Source: Ciona intestinalis (taxonomy: Eukaryota > Chordata > Ascidiacea > Phlebobranchia > Cionidae). From it: DNA of 64,000 nucleotides. Positions 34,401 to 45,573 of the stretch are shown here, one piece after another. The stretch lies in the NCBI RefSeq assembly GCF_000224145.3, contig NC_020166.2:6929632-6993631 (forward strand). Reading direction: 5' to 3'. A program made the position numbers and the translations under genes. Positions within the stretch are counted from its first letter, which is position 1, and the number at the start of each line of letters is the position of its first letter. Under the pieces are notes generated by a model. The model saw nothing but the letters and a program-made list of their open reading frames with translations. It was not told the DNA's origin and made no database searches.

Positions 34401-34904
34401 CATAAACTTATCTGGCCATACTCTGGATGTATCCGTGTCTAGATAATAATAATAACTTTTATTTGTCTCTTCGATTATGGTAGCGAACCCCCAAAATGTT
34501 TCCACTAATAGTTCACAGTAAACAGTTTCAAAGGAGAAAATATACGTTATAGGCTATAGAGGCCATTGTGCATTTTAGGTGCAGTATCATTGAACTGGAC
34601 AATATAAAATAGGTAGTAGTGTGTTATTAAAGCCTGCATCACTTGTATATGTTTGTAATGTACAAAAAATCTGCTTTTCAATGGTTATGTGAAGCGTGGC
34701 TTTATCAAGAAACTAATTATTTAAAGTTAACGTGTAGGTAATGCAACTCAAACCTTCAACGATGTAGTTCAGTTTTGTTGATTCGTCCTTATTTTCAAAA
34801 CCAGAATATTGCCGCAGTTGGACAATTACGGTGCGAATATTGTTTAAACTTGTACAATATGACAACACTCGAGAGGTCGCCTTTCTGCTTACACTAACAG
34901 CCAT
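31450..34904 (-). CDS. MMADHC: MMADHC (cobalamin trafficking protein, cblD)
   Basis: Partner of MMACHC that directs cobalamin to methionine synthase (cytosol) and methylmalonyl-CoA mutase (mitochondria). Seven exons: 34904-34754, 34438-34315, 33111-33021, 32759-32633, 32472-32342, 32069-31983, 31650-31450; 912 nt give 303 residues (human 296). The N-terminus [17 protein letters not shown] is Arg/Ser-rich and lacks acids, as in a mitochondrial leader. Family strings: [11 protein letters not shown] and FPLPGNIG (compare human TVWPDETMGP and FQLPGNIG), [42 protein letters not shown] and DDLGCCKVI. The intron after 32633 has a GC donor (GCAAGA); no GT donor nearby preserves the frame, while this one gives KEFQSIF matching human KDFESLF. 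The poly(A) signal is about 30 bp beyond the stop. Confidence 0.95.
33818..33900 (+). repeat. short dispersed repeat (family C)
   Basis: GGGTATTTCTATTCTATGTG then GGTCAGGCCCTGCGACATGG and GGATTTAGGCCAGGATTGGG, matching the segment near 29490-29572 in order and spacing. It lies in an MMADHC intron. Confidence 0.45.
34059..34206 (-). mobile_element. MITE family B copy
   Basis: Terminal repeats GGCACTAGTGAAGAATC and GATTCTCCACTAGCACC. The interior is made of GGTTAGTAGTTAGGGGTTAG-type sequence and a poly-G tract at about 34177-34188. It lies in an MMADHC intron. Confidence 0.85.
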
Positions 34905-35394
34905 CAAACGTCTGCAACTTTTACAGAAGGTAAGTAAGAATGAAACTGCATTAAATAATTACAAAATTTCAATGCATATACACTTAAAACATGTTTATAT
35001 AACTTTCTAATTACCACCGAATATGTCAATTGTCACGTAGCCTAATATTATTACAATATGTCGACAGATGGCGCTGTTTAAAATTAATAACATTTTTGTC
35101 AGGCGTAAAGTTTAATTTCTTGCTTAAATAATTTGGTTTCTTGTTCAAATTGGTTAATGAACTAAACAGTGTGGGTCGCCTGTAAATTTTATTAATAGGT
35201 ATGCAAGGCAAAAGTTTTCATTCCAATTGTAATAGTAATACAGTATATATAATAATTCGGCACTCAGAAGAATAATAGAAAAAGCATAAATGTAACGACA
35301 AATAAGTCAACGGCATTCGAAATGTATTCTCGCTAATGGTGATTCAGGATATGCTTGTCTTTGAACCGAACGGTTAATACATTACGCAATATAT
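34905..35394. other. intergenic: MMADHC 5' flank
   Basis: Separates MMADHC from the 3' end of the next minus-strand gene. No TATA box, repeat or open frame with coding character recognised. Confidence 0.45.
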
Positions 35395-38300
35395 TTACGT
35401 ACACTTCGCTCCAGGATACTCTGGAGGCGAAACCCCTAAATTAATGCTACTGTCACATCTGCAGTTAGTGCTGCCTTGGCAAAATTCTTTCCAAAACCCG
35501 TTCGTCGATGGTTGTTTTGGGCAATACTGAGTACAGCGTGCTGTGCATGTCGCATATCCGCCGTTGCATTCACCACATGTGGATGTGGATGGATCTAAAC
35601 CTTGGCAGTAACTCGTGGGACTACACCTCTTTTCGCAAGTCTCTGAAGGTGATGAAATATATATAGTCATAGGTATAAAATAGAATACTTTGTATTATTT
35701 TGAGTATATGACCCCATAATTCTAGTTTACTGTAGAAAGCTACATTCTTCCTATTTATATTCCAATATGGTAATTAACAGCAAATAACTGTGTCAACAAA
35801 AGCCTACTCACAACTTACGTACCGGCTAAAACAGGTCCAACATTAGACGAAAAGGCTGATAAAGGCGCACTACCCTTGGGAGAATACCGCACAATAATGT
35901 ATGTATCTATCCCCACTGTAGCTCGACCGCATCCGATCTTTGTTGTGCTTCTCCAGATCATATGCGTAAACTCACCTAAAAGTGAAACAAAATGTGAGTG
36001 TGTTTTTTAATCTAAAATTTTGTCACTATAGGAAAAACCCTGTATATATTTTGTTCACCGACGATGTGCACCTGATTTACCTAAGACGTGTTTTGTGTCT
36101 CCAAGCTGGTAGATTCGAAAAGGTTTTTCATTGACTTATAGAAACCCGAAACCCGAAACCCGAAGAAACCGTATATTTTACGGTATGATGTTGCAACGAA
36201 TACGCATAGATTACAATGTTATATAAAGTTTCTCACCAGTTATATCGGGCTGACCAGGTGTTGCAAAATTATATAAGAAATACTTGGCGTACCACGACAT
36301 GACCGCATCAGCAGCGGTGCCTACCATCGTTGGAATTGAAAGCCAATATAAATTTTCGCCGTATCCATCTGTGTTAAATTTGTCAGATTATAAATTTTTG
36401 AGTATTCCAACATTTTTACAACCGAGAACCTCTGCTGTTGCACCGTATATAGGTCCTGGTCCATGTCAAACATAGTTTACACACACAGGGTTAACATATA
36501 CATGGTAACTCGTAAGCTGGCACGAGGTGTATTAACACCCGTGTTATAAAGACTGTCGTTTTCCGGCCACGCGAGGATAAAGTAAGTTACATTCATCCCT
36601 TCATTCCTTCATCGTAATATTTCTGGCTGATATATTGTTAAATGCTATAGGTATCTAATACATCATGTCTATTGCGAAAGACAAATTTTTGTTAAATCTA
36701 AATTTTACATTTTACTTGAATATTTATGAAACTTATTATTTAGTCACCACGTAAATGTCGCGAACAAATTAGTAAACAGTTTTTGTTGCATAGTATACAA
36801 CCTGTACAAAATCACGTTAAAAATCTCAGATTTAGCGCAAAGCCCATTGGTGCTCTGTCAAATAATATGTTTAGCGTCACCATAATAAGATTTAATGATA
36901 TGGCTGCATTATTACACCCCATATTTGTACGCGTTTAAAATACCTTGATTTGATAATACTCGTTGGCCTATTGAGGCAAGGTGATTTGCATAAGATTGTG
37001 CTTCTGATTCAAGTGTGGTGTCAATCGTAACAGCTGGGCTACCGTGTAAGCAGCGGTAATAGTTGTGTATGTTTAAGCAGTTTTGTGTAAACGACGATCC
37101 AACTGTTGGCCAATGGCAGACTGCAAAGAGTAGTTTAAAAAGTTAAAATTTACAGCAGATTGATAAAATTTACAGCAGATTTACCTGGAGTAACCGCTGG
37201 TGTTGTAGGTGCGGGTGTTGTAGGTGCTTGTGTTGTAGGGGCTGGCGTTGTAGGGGCTTGTGTTGTAGGTGCTTGTGTTGTAGGTGCTTGTGTTGTTGGT
37301 GCTGGTGTTGTAGGTGCTGGTGTTGTAGGGGCTTGTGTTGTAGGTGCTTGTGTTGTAGGTGCTTGTGTTGTAGGTGCTGGTGTTGTAGGTGCTTGTGTTG
37401 TAGGGGCTGGCGTTGTAGGGGCTTGTGTTGTAGGTGCTTGTGTTGTAGGTGCGGGTGTTGTGGGTGCGGGTGTTGTAGGTGCTGGTGTTGTAGGTGCGGG
37501 TGTTGTAGGTGCGGGTGTTGTAGGTGCGGGTGTTGTAGGTGCTGGTGTTGTAGGTGAGGGTGTGGTAGGTGAGGGTGTTGTAGGTGCTGGTGTTGTAGGT
37601 GCTTGTGTTGTAGGTGCTGGTGTTGTAGGTGCGGGTGTTGTAGGTGCGGGTGTTGTAGGTGCTGGTGTTGTAGGTGAGGGTGTTGTAGGTGCTGGTGTTG
37701 TAGGTGCGGGTGTTGTAGGTGCGGGTGTTGTAGGTGCGGGTGTTGTAGGTGCGGGTGTTGTAGGTGCGGGTGTTGTAAGTGCTTGTGTTGTAGGTGCGGG
37801 TGTTGTAGGTGCGGGTGTTGTAGGTGCGGGTGTTGTAGGGGCAGGCGTTGTAGGGGCTTGTGTTGTAGGTGCTGGTGTTGTAGGTGCTTGTGTTGTAGGT
37901 GCCGGTGTTGTAGGGGCTTGTGTTGTAGGGGCGGGTGTTGTAGGTGCGGGTGTTGTAGCTTTTGGTGTTGAAACTTTTGGCGTTGTAGCAGTAGGCGTTG
38001 TAGCTTTTGGTGTTGTAGCTTTTGGCGTTGTAGCCTTTGGCGTTGTAGCAGTTGGTGTTGTACCTTTTGGCGTTGTAACTTTTTGCGTTGTAGCTTTTGG
38101 TGTTGTAACTTTTGGCGTTGTAGCAGTTGGTGTTGTAACTTTTGGGGTTGTAACTTTTGGCGTTGTAGCTTTTGGTGTTGTAGCTTTTGGCGTTGTAGCT
38201 TCTGGCGTTGAAGCAGTTGGCGTTGTAGCTTTTGGTGTTGTAACTTTTGGGGTTGTAACTTCTGGCGTTGTAGCCGCTAGTGTTGTTGTAGTCCTTGGAG

Positions 38301-39923
38301 TTATAGGTCTATATGGCTGTCCAATTGTAAACGGGCACTCCACACTTGGAATCGTCGTTGTTGGTACATACGGAGGACATGCATTACAAAACCTTCTGCA
38401 CGCCTTTTTAACGTAAAGGAACTTACACATCGACCTACCGTAACTCTCGCAGCTGGTCAACTCGTTCCTACATTCTGTAAATATTTTTATAGAGTTTTAG
38501 ATTTAAATATGTATAGAGTTTTAGGCTGAGAGTTGCCGCAGATTTTAGGGCAATAGAAACAACATACCAGGGGGATTATTTGGGACGCAGAAACCACACG
38601 ACGACCTGCAATTGACTTGGTAATAGTCCCCGGCACACATGAAGTCATAAGACAATAGGCATATGATAGGATGATAATCCACGCAACCTGTTGATAAAGT
38701 TTATTATATTTTAAATTTTCAATATTGAAGAGCGCGGAACTGGATTAAAAAACGATAGTGTAAAATTCCTATACGTACACGAACCTTATATCGAAAAAAC
38801 TTGCTGCCGCATTTTGCGAGAATTCAAGTTCAAAGTTAGGCATTCAAAATTATAAAAGTTAAGAAAAACAAGTTGAAATTTATCTTGACCTGACTTTGGT
38901 GGTATCGTCGTGGTTGAGGTTGAGGGAGGGGTTGGTGGTGGTGGTCGTGGAGTTGTTATTTTCGGTGTCGTTGCCGGTACAGTTGTCATTGCTGATATAT
39001 AGCAAAGTATTTATCAGCATAGGTTGCATTTTTTGTTATATATTTTAAGGTGGGGAAAGACGAGACACCGGAAGCACATATTATCAAAATATCCTGATCG
39101 CGTTTTAAAAATATAAGAACGGTCTATTTTTGGAATCGTGAGAATATGGTTTTATAATTCTCTGAATGTTCTTTGTTTAATATACAAATAGGTCGAGAAA
39201 ATAGAATAAAAAGGTCCCATCTTCCCCCACACTACTACATATAAATGACGTAGTGCACCACATCCAACCAACCCATTAAAACACTTTCTGCTTCATTTCT
39301 GATGGGTGTTAAACCGACGTAGTAATTTAGCCGATGCAGGTCGATACTTATATAACTGTATCGTCTGTATGGTAGGGTGGGGAAAACGGGACACTTTTAA
39401 CTTTTCACTCTCTTTTCTCGACTGGGACACTGGGACTTTTATATTCACTTTCTCGACTCATTAAGTAGTTAACCAAGAACATTTAAAGAATAATAAAACT
39501 GTATCCTTACGACTCCAATTGACCGTTGTAAATTGTTTAAAACATGATTAAGTTATTTGGATATTGTGTGCAAAAGGTGTTCCCCATTCCCCAACCCCAC
39601 TATATTATCCTGTCAAAGATATATAGCTAATTATTTCATACATACCTGCCGTGGTATCTGAGGGACATAGCCTACAAGCTCGTCTGCAGTTAGAGACGTA
39701 GAACTGATTAGTTGCACAATCAGTAGGTGTCGCCAACGAGCACAGTGGGTTCACATCCCTGCATTCTAATTAAAAAACGTACATCATGTCTTTTTCTTAT
39801 TTTTTTGCAGCATGAATATTGAATAAGGTTCATCATACCTTGCGCTTCGACGATGTATGAAAATAAAAAACACGATAGCAAAGCAATTGCAACGCGAAGG
39901 TTATAGGTTGCACTTTTCATCAT
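35395..39923 (-). CDS. secreted ShKT x3 - mucin-like repeat - CAP domain protein
   Basis: Nine exons: 39923-39839, 39765-39646, 38991-38890, 38687-38568, 38474-37185, 37120-36944, 36368-36237, 35975-35823, 35642-35395; all interior junctions are phase 1 and the model gives 808 residues. MMKSATYNLRVAIALL opens a signal peptide (to about 28, VEAQ). ShKT-like six-Cys domains are at about 30-66, 103-137 and 143-178, the first two separated by a TTP linker. A Thr/Pro repeat stalk (about 200-570) is expected to be heavily O-glycosylated. A CAP/SCP domain follows (about 573-726: NCLNIHNYYRCLHGSP, GYGENLYW, MSWYAKYF, GEFTHMIWRSTTKIGCG), then a Cys-rich tail ending GAKCT. The whole protein is predicted extracellular; mucus, tunic or defence roles are only guesses. 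Exon borders rest on phase and domain continuity. One gene is favoured over two because the phases match throughout. Confidence 0.85.
36505..36606 (+). mobile_element. tRNA-SINE 3' domain fragment
   Basis: GTAACTCGTAAGCTGGCACG, then GTCGTTTTCCGGCCACGCGA and a GTAAGTTACATTCAT tail: the cleanest copy of the 3' domain. It lies in an intron of the ShKT-CAP gene. Confidence 0.8.
37190..38285 (-). repeat. coding 15-bp tandem repeat, about 72 pentapeptide units
   Basis: Two blocks in one exon. At 37190-37950 the units encode TTPAP/TTQAP (plus-strand GTGTTGTAGGTGCGG); at about 37951-38285 they encode TTPKA/TTPKV/TTPTA (plus-strand TTGTAGCTTTTGGCG). Unit length is strictly 15 bp, so copy-number changes keep the frame. 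Both strands stay open for more than 400 codons; splicing and flanking domains show that the minus strand is the real one. Confidence 0.95.
39041..39240 (-). mobile_element. MITE family A copy
   Basis: Divergent left end TTAAGGTGGGGAAAGACGAG; right end CCATCTTCCCCCACACTACT. Interior in reverse orientation (GAATGTTCTTTGTTTA). It lies in an intron of the ShKT-CAP gene. Confidence 0.82.
39369..39604 (+). mobile_element. MITE family A copy with internal duplication
   Basis: ATGGTAGGGTGGGGAAAACG to CCCCAACCCCACTATA, with the family interior. A CTTTTCTCGACTGGGACACT stretch near the left end looks like a short local duplication and makes the copy about 40 bp longer. Confidence 0.82.
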
Positions 39924-40967
39924 TTGGCAGATATCTAAATCTAATCTCAAACAACCTATACCTTTAAAATGTCATCAATATAATATGACAATTGAATAGA
40001 GCTACATTAGGTAACTATTAATGCTATCTTCAATACAATGCTATTCGAGTACAGTATACGGCGGATGAATTCGTAGCTTGTTATTGCCATTGTTTGCTCT
40101 ATTCAACTGTCAATTCCGTGGTTTCTATTGTTTAACGCTGAGATGCAGTATTGAATGCAGCGTAAACCTAGCTGAATATAGAAGAGCTCAATACTAAACC
40201 TAAGTTACCAAGACGAGCGTATATGAGCTGCAAAAGAATAAATGAATCATACAGGAAACTTTGAGAACAGTCTTACATTGCCTTGCTTATGTTATGTTGT
40301 TGTATCTATGTAATGTCTTCTTACGAACAGTTATATTCCGAGTCGCTTGATGCACAAGTCGCATCAAAGTAAAAACACCATGTACGTATTGTTTAATGCT
40401 ATCATGCTGTTTTGACAACGCACAGGGGTGTATACAAACACATAGATTTGTGTATATCACTATATTTGTGTATCACTAGGTAAATACATAAGTTTGTGTA
40501 TCACCATACAAAGTTACATCAATATACAAGATATACACAATTAAGTTCCTTTTGTAATAGATGGGATAAAATGAACACTTGGTATAACGGATACTGACGT
40601 TATTTAAACTATTACAACAACATCTTGAAAGTAGCTTTGGTTTCATCGCGTTTTATATTTAATAGGTTGCTACACAACCATGTTAAAAGTCCCAGACAAG
40701 CAGAGCGCGGTTTTCTGATAGCTCTTGAAACATTGTGGAGTGTTATTCGTTTCGTACCGGTTTAAGTATAACCTTTTTACTTTAGTTGTTGATTGCCGTC
40801 AAAGTGTGAGCGTATATAGAATTCGTATTTAAGCGTTGTTCACGTCGTTTAAAAAGGAAGATTTTTACGTAAATTCAGTAAATGTGCGATGCCTATAATT
40901 ATAAAGTTTTGTGTAAGTTCACAGGGGTAAAAATATAGGCTACTCATATTGCACTGACATAAGGGTT

Positions 40968-41100
40968 GATATAGATACGATTGTGTATCAGGAACTATGG
41001 CTCGGTGGGTATACTGACAAAGCGTCCTATAGGTTCCCTTTTTGTAAAAAAAAAACGATGTAACTTTTTTAGGCTTATACGGGTGCATGAAGTGATAGCT
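40968..41100 (+). repeat. short dispersed repeat (family D), copy 1
   Basis: GATTGTGTATCAGGAACTAT, then GGCTCGGTGGGTATACTG and TAGGTTCCC and a TGTAACTTTTTTAGGCTTAT block; the same blocks occur in order at 41475-41600. Confidence 0.5.
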
Positions 41101-41180
41101 TAAATGTTGAAACCTATTACGGCAATAAATGTTTTAATTATCCTTACATTCTTAAAACTTATACAATTTATGGATTTGAG

Positions 41181-41390
41181 ATTAATAGGTTGGGATAAGA
41201 TGGAACGTGTTTTCCTTCTCGTTTCTCGTTAAATTTGGTAGTAGCCTATAAGCAAAGAATATTTACCAAGTTATATAACCGTATATTCCCTTCACTCTCA
41301 AAGCGCGTTTTTAATTGTTTAAAACACGACTAGAAACAGAAAATATAGTATTCAGCTCTAACGGTATCCCATCTTACCCCAAAGTACTGT
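41181..41390 (+). mobile_element. MITE family A copy, GGGATAAGATGG subtype
   Basis: Left AATAGGTTGGGATAAGATGG, right ATCCCATCTTACCCCAAAGT. Interior TAATTGTTTAAAACACGACT is shared with the main family. Confidence 0.75.
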
Positions 41391-41480
41391 ACTCATATTG
41401 TATACAGGCATACGGGTCCAGGCATATTTATACAGGCATATTGTATACAGGCATACATTGTATACAGGCATATATAGATA
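41385..41480 (+). repeat. tandem repeat of TATACAGGCATA
   Basis: Four to five imperfect units built on TTGTATACAGGCATAC, separated by short spacers. Confidence 0.7.
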
Positions 41481-41600
41481 AGATTGTGTATCGGGAACTA
41501 TATAGCCCGGCCGGTGGAAATAAAGGGTCTTACAGGTTCCTCTAGGAACCTGTACAACTTTTTGGCTTTATTAGTGTATGTGTTAAACCAACTGTGGAAA
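41475..41600 (+). repeat. short dispersed repeat (family D), copy 2, with hairpin
   Basis: GATTGTGTATCGGGAACTAT, then CCCGGCCGGTGGAAATAAAG. At 41531-41554 lies a perfect 11-bp inverted repeat (TACAGGTTCCT, 2-nt loop CT, AGGAACCTGTA), absent from copy 1. Confidence 0.5.
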
Positions 41601-44089
41601 TGTTGGGGGCGTCTTTATAGTTCCGTATTTATGTATTGCTATAATCCCGATATCTGTTCCTTGTACAATGTTCCGAGTATTGAGAATTTAGCCTTGCTGT
41701 ACAGTTGTACACGTCCTTAAAAAGCTTTGAGTGTTATAATAACAAAGAGTTTTTACTTTGCGCACGAATAATAAGTGTTTATTGTGCCGCTACTACGACA
41801 ATGATCGCGTTATGTCGTCACAGTCTAACGTCTTCGCGATTTACCGCGTTACCCAAACAGCGCGCTCTATTGGGAAGTCCAGCAACCTGAAGACACGCGA
41901 GAACCGTGGAATGCGCCTGCACAATGAAGAGATGTTTATACACAACATTAACTGCATTGTACGTAGAGCTTATATAGTAAATGTACAGATATCAAATGTG
42001 CTTTACTTTATAACGAACAAGTATAACATTGTAAAGCAGTTCCACCTTTTATTCTTTGCTTGTTCCTACCGTGTTAAACAGAGAAAATCTTTTCATGGCA
42101 TCACACAGCTGTGAACAGTAGCTGGAATAGTCAACCAAGCTAAGGTCTGGAGTCAGTGTCGCTATATTTGTTTTTTACCAGTGTCGCTATATATGTTGTT
42201 TACCAAGTGGCTGAAGTGTTACTTTTTAAAAATGGCTTACAAAATCGGCGCCATGTTTTTGGATTACAATAGGTAATAAGTTAATCGTTAACTAGAGTGT
42301 CGGTAAAACAGCAAGGCGTTGTATAATAAGACTTAATATTTGTGTGCCGGTATAAAATGACGTAATAGTTCTCTCATTGTTAGTTAGTTTGTTCTTTTGT
42401 TGACGTTGGTTAAAATTGTCCTATGATTACAATATATATGTAATCATGCATATCAGTTGTAAAAATTAAGTTATGTTATAGTATAGTATGGCTTATGTAC
42501 TATGGTTACAGTTTTATTATGTATTAAATCGAAATGGCACTGTACAGTACCCACTGTGCCAGGTGAATTGGAGTTTTTACCACCTGGATAGTTTTATATA
42601 TTTGACATTGAAAAGTTGTTTGCAAAGTATCGAGTAACGAAATTTCTTCATTGAGTTATATTACTTTCTGTTGTTTTAAAATAATGGTAGCTGAGAAAAA
42701 CTTGAGGTAAAAGAACGCAGCTACAGTACGTATACGTACCCAACTTCAGTTAAGTTTTCGGTAATGTGCATTAATGTAACGGAAGCTTTTGTCGTGGCGG
42801 CAGCAGCTTAATCCAGTAACACATGATGACAAACAGGCTACAACAAGCATGTCCATTGATTTTGCGTTAAGCATTAGAACAGCAAGACATACGTTCACTT
42901 GCGCACCAATCGCTCACTGCTTCTTCTGATCGATTTTGAGACCTGGTGACGTCACGAGACGTGTATGAATTATTCAGCGATATGCAGGCACAGGCAGGCG
43001 AAGGCTTTACAGTAAACTTGAGTCAATTGTTTCGCTATACCGCTCTTTATGCAAGGCATATTTGTGCAAGCTTATTGGGCAAGGTAGAAAGTTGGAGACG
43101 AGTCTGTATCGTGGTAGCTGACTTATTTTGGTACGTAGAGAGTTTATACCTTGGTAACTCTGTACAATGACAATGGTTTGAAATTAAAAGTTCCATGTAC
43201 GTTCATTGAGGTGTAGAAGGGATACCTTTAATTTATATGGATGTATTTTCTGCTTCTATGAATTGTGAACACATTAATGCCTCGGTCAATATTAGGTCTC
43301 GGTCATTGTGAACGTGAGTGTTTCCCGCGTATAATTCAACGATCGAGCAGTTTGAATTTAGTTCGACAAATGCTCAACCTTGCAACCGCCTATCATTCTA
43401 ATCACAAGTGTTTCTTCCTTCTCGGTTTCGTATTCAGCGAACACCTGTACTCGAAGGCAGCACTTATGCGATCATCGCTCTTATAAAAACATATCGGCTA
43501 ATATCCCAAAGCGTTTTAAAACATGGAATTGCCACTCGCTCGCCTAAGTAAGTGCGTATTATCGCATAGGATTAAGCTAATGCAAAACGCGTGCAAAAGC
43601 GCCAAATCCGAAGACCATCAGCTGTTTACAGAAAGTAAAATGTGCTAACAAGTCAGTTCTGTGTGGTGGTGCGAATAAATTCGACCCCAGACGTTTTATT
43701 GCAGTCAACGCAGTGTGTGTAATGTCTGATCAATTTCTATCGATTTGCGCCGGCCGTTTATAGCAGAGTACAATGTACAGTAGTTTGAACGCCTATGTTT
43801 GCAGTGTAAATACGTATAAGGCGGCTCCTAGCCAATAGAAGAAACTGAATCGTAACATTATGTGTAGTTTTACCAGAACAACTGTTAATTACAACAGATA
43901 GACGAATATGGCGGTGAAATGAAACGTGTTATTAAACTACCGAGCACTTAGAAATCTAACCATCCGGCATCGATTTTAACGTATTCGGAATGTACCCTAT
44001 CTCCTTATTCAAGTGCACATGCCTTGTAAAGTGCGTGCTTTTTGTAGGAAGGTTAATTTAATGTTAACCTTATTGTTAGGCAAGAAACA

Positions 44090-44286
44090 TATAGTAGGGT
44101 GGGGTAAGACGGAACACCTTTAGCACATAATAACCAATTATCCTTATCGTGTTTAAAACAAATAACAACGATCTATGTGAGTCGTCAATATTGTTCTATA
44201 AATCTTAGAATGTTCTTTGTTTTCCATCAAATGGGTCGAGAAAGTAGAACGAAAAGGTGTCCCCTCTGCTTCCAACACCGTACTAT
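44090..44286 (-). mobile_element. MITE family A copy
   Basis: TATAGTAGGGTGGGGTAAGA at the left, ACACCGTACTATATA at the right; reverse interior (GAATGTTCTTTGTTTTCCAT). Confidence 0.82.
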
Positions 44287-44501
44287 ATATATACCAAATA
44301 GATATTTTGAAATACAAAAGCGACGTAGGAACTAATAACGATAACGAGAAATGTGTATTTTCTGTATAAACAGACAGAGCAATTTTAAGTTTAAGATGGA
44401 TGGTCTTAGCATGTAATAACATTATTATTTTTTGTTTTTGATCCTAATTTTAGGTGCTGACAATAACTGAACCATTACATTTACTATTACGTGATGTTTA
44501 G

Positions 44502-44690
44502 TATAGTAGGGAGGGAAATATGGGACACCTGTTCAATCTATTTTCCTGTCCCATTTGGTAGCAAACAAAGAACATTCAAAAAGTTATGAAATCGTATCCT
44601 TACGACTTCCATAAATGGTTGTTAATTGTTTAAAACACGATCAGGATACTTGGATATTATGTGCTAAATGTGTCCCATTTTACCCCAAAG
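44502..44690 (+). mobile_element. MITE family A copy
   Basis: TATAGTAGGGAGGGAAATAT to TGTCCCATTTTACCCC; interior AACACGATCAGGATACTTGG. The outermost right bases are worn. Confidence 0.82.
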
Positions 44691-45156
44691 ATATTTAATT
44701 TCTGTTCCCCTTTTTCTATTGAACAAATATCGTCGGTAATGTTTATTCGCTTTTCGCAATGGGGAATTACGCCCGGACATCGGTTCCGCTTTACGCCTGT
44801 TATTTTCGTTGTGGCGATTATGTCACAGTCGGCTTGTTCTGTGTGACTCCGCTTGGCGTCTGTGTTGTTCTCCATTAATTAACGACTCGCTACCATTTTT
44901 TCTTGAGCGTAAACCCTGTGTAAGAGCCAGCTGTCACTTAGGTTACTTTTATATTTATGCGGCAATGTAGCGGCGTTTGTAGGTGGAACGTTTTACGTAG
45001 GATTTCGTGTTTAAGTTGTTTAGGTTACGTTAATACTGCTAAAGTACGCCTAAAAATCGAACATTAATACTATACTAGAAAGACTTAGTGAGGTATAGTT
45101 TCTCTGAGCAAACAGCGTTCTGTTTTAAGTTTTACCTGTTTAATTTGCTATTATTA

Positions 45157-45354
45157 TACAGTAGGCTGGGGGGAGATGGGACACCTTTTAACTCTGTTTT
45201 CTCGTCCCATTTAGCAGTTAACAATGAACAATCAAACATTTATAAATCTATATCTTCACGGCTCCCATAGACCGTTGTTAATTGTTTAAAATACGATCAG
45301 GATATCTGGATATTATGTGCTAAAGATGTCCCATCTCCCCCCTACCCTACTATA
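45157..45354 (+). mobile_element. MITE family A copy
   Basis: ACAGTAGGCTGGGGGGAGAT to CCCCCCTACCCTACTATA; interior CCCATAGACCGTTGTTAATT. Confidence 0.87.
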
Positions 45355-45523
45355 CTATACCTTCAGGATTATTGTACTGAACTTCTAGATGTTATTACAG
45401 CACGCAGAAATGTAATAAAAGAAAAATAACTTATACCACGCTAAAGTTTACTTAGTACAACGTTAGATTTGTTATCCATCGACTTACAAAACCCCAATGT
45501 AAATTCGTCGCTGCTTCCGAAAA

Positions 45524-45573
45524 NNNNNNNNNNNNNNNNNNNNNNNNNNNNNNNNNNNNNNNNNNNNNNNNNN
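45524..45573. other. assembly gap (50 N)
   Basis: Run of 50 N, a round number that suggests a scaffold join of unknown true size. Confidence 0.97.

Noticed and set aside
37160-38416. 418-codon plus-strand open frame rich in Val, Gly and Ala, and overlapping Cys-rich frames
   Set aside because: Antisense of the 15-bp mucin repeat. The minus strand has a ShKT domain, splice sites and flanking exons in frame; the plus strand has none.
42946-43486. Open frames of 73-74 codons in the gene-free region
   Set aside because: No codon bias, homologue or splice context; expected by chance.
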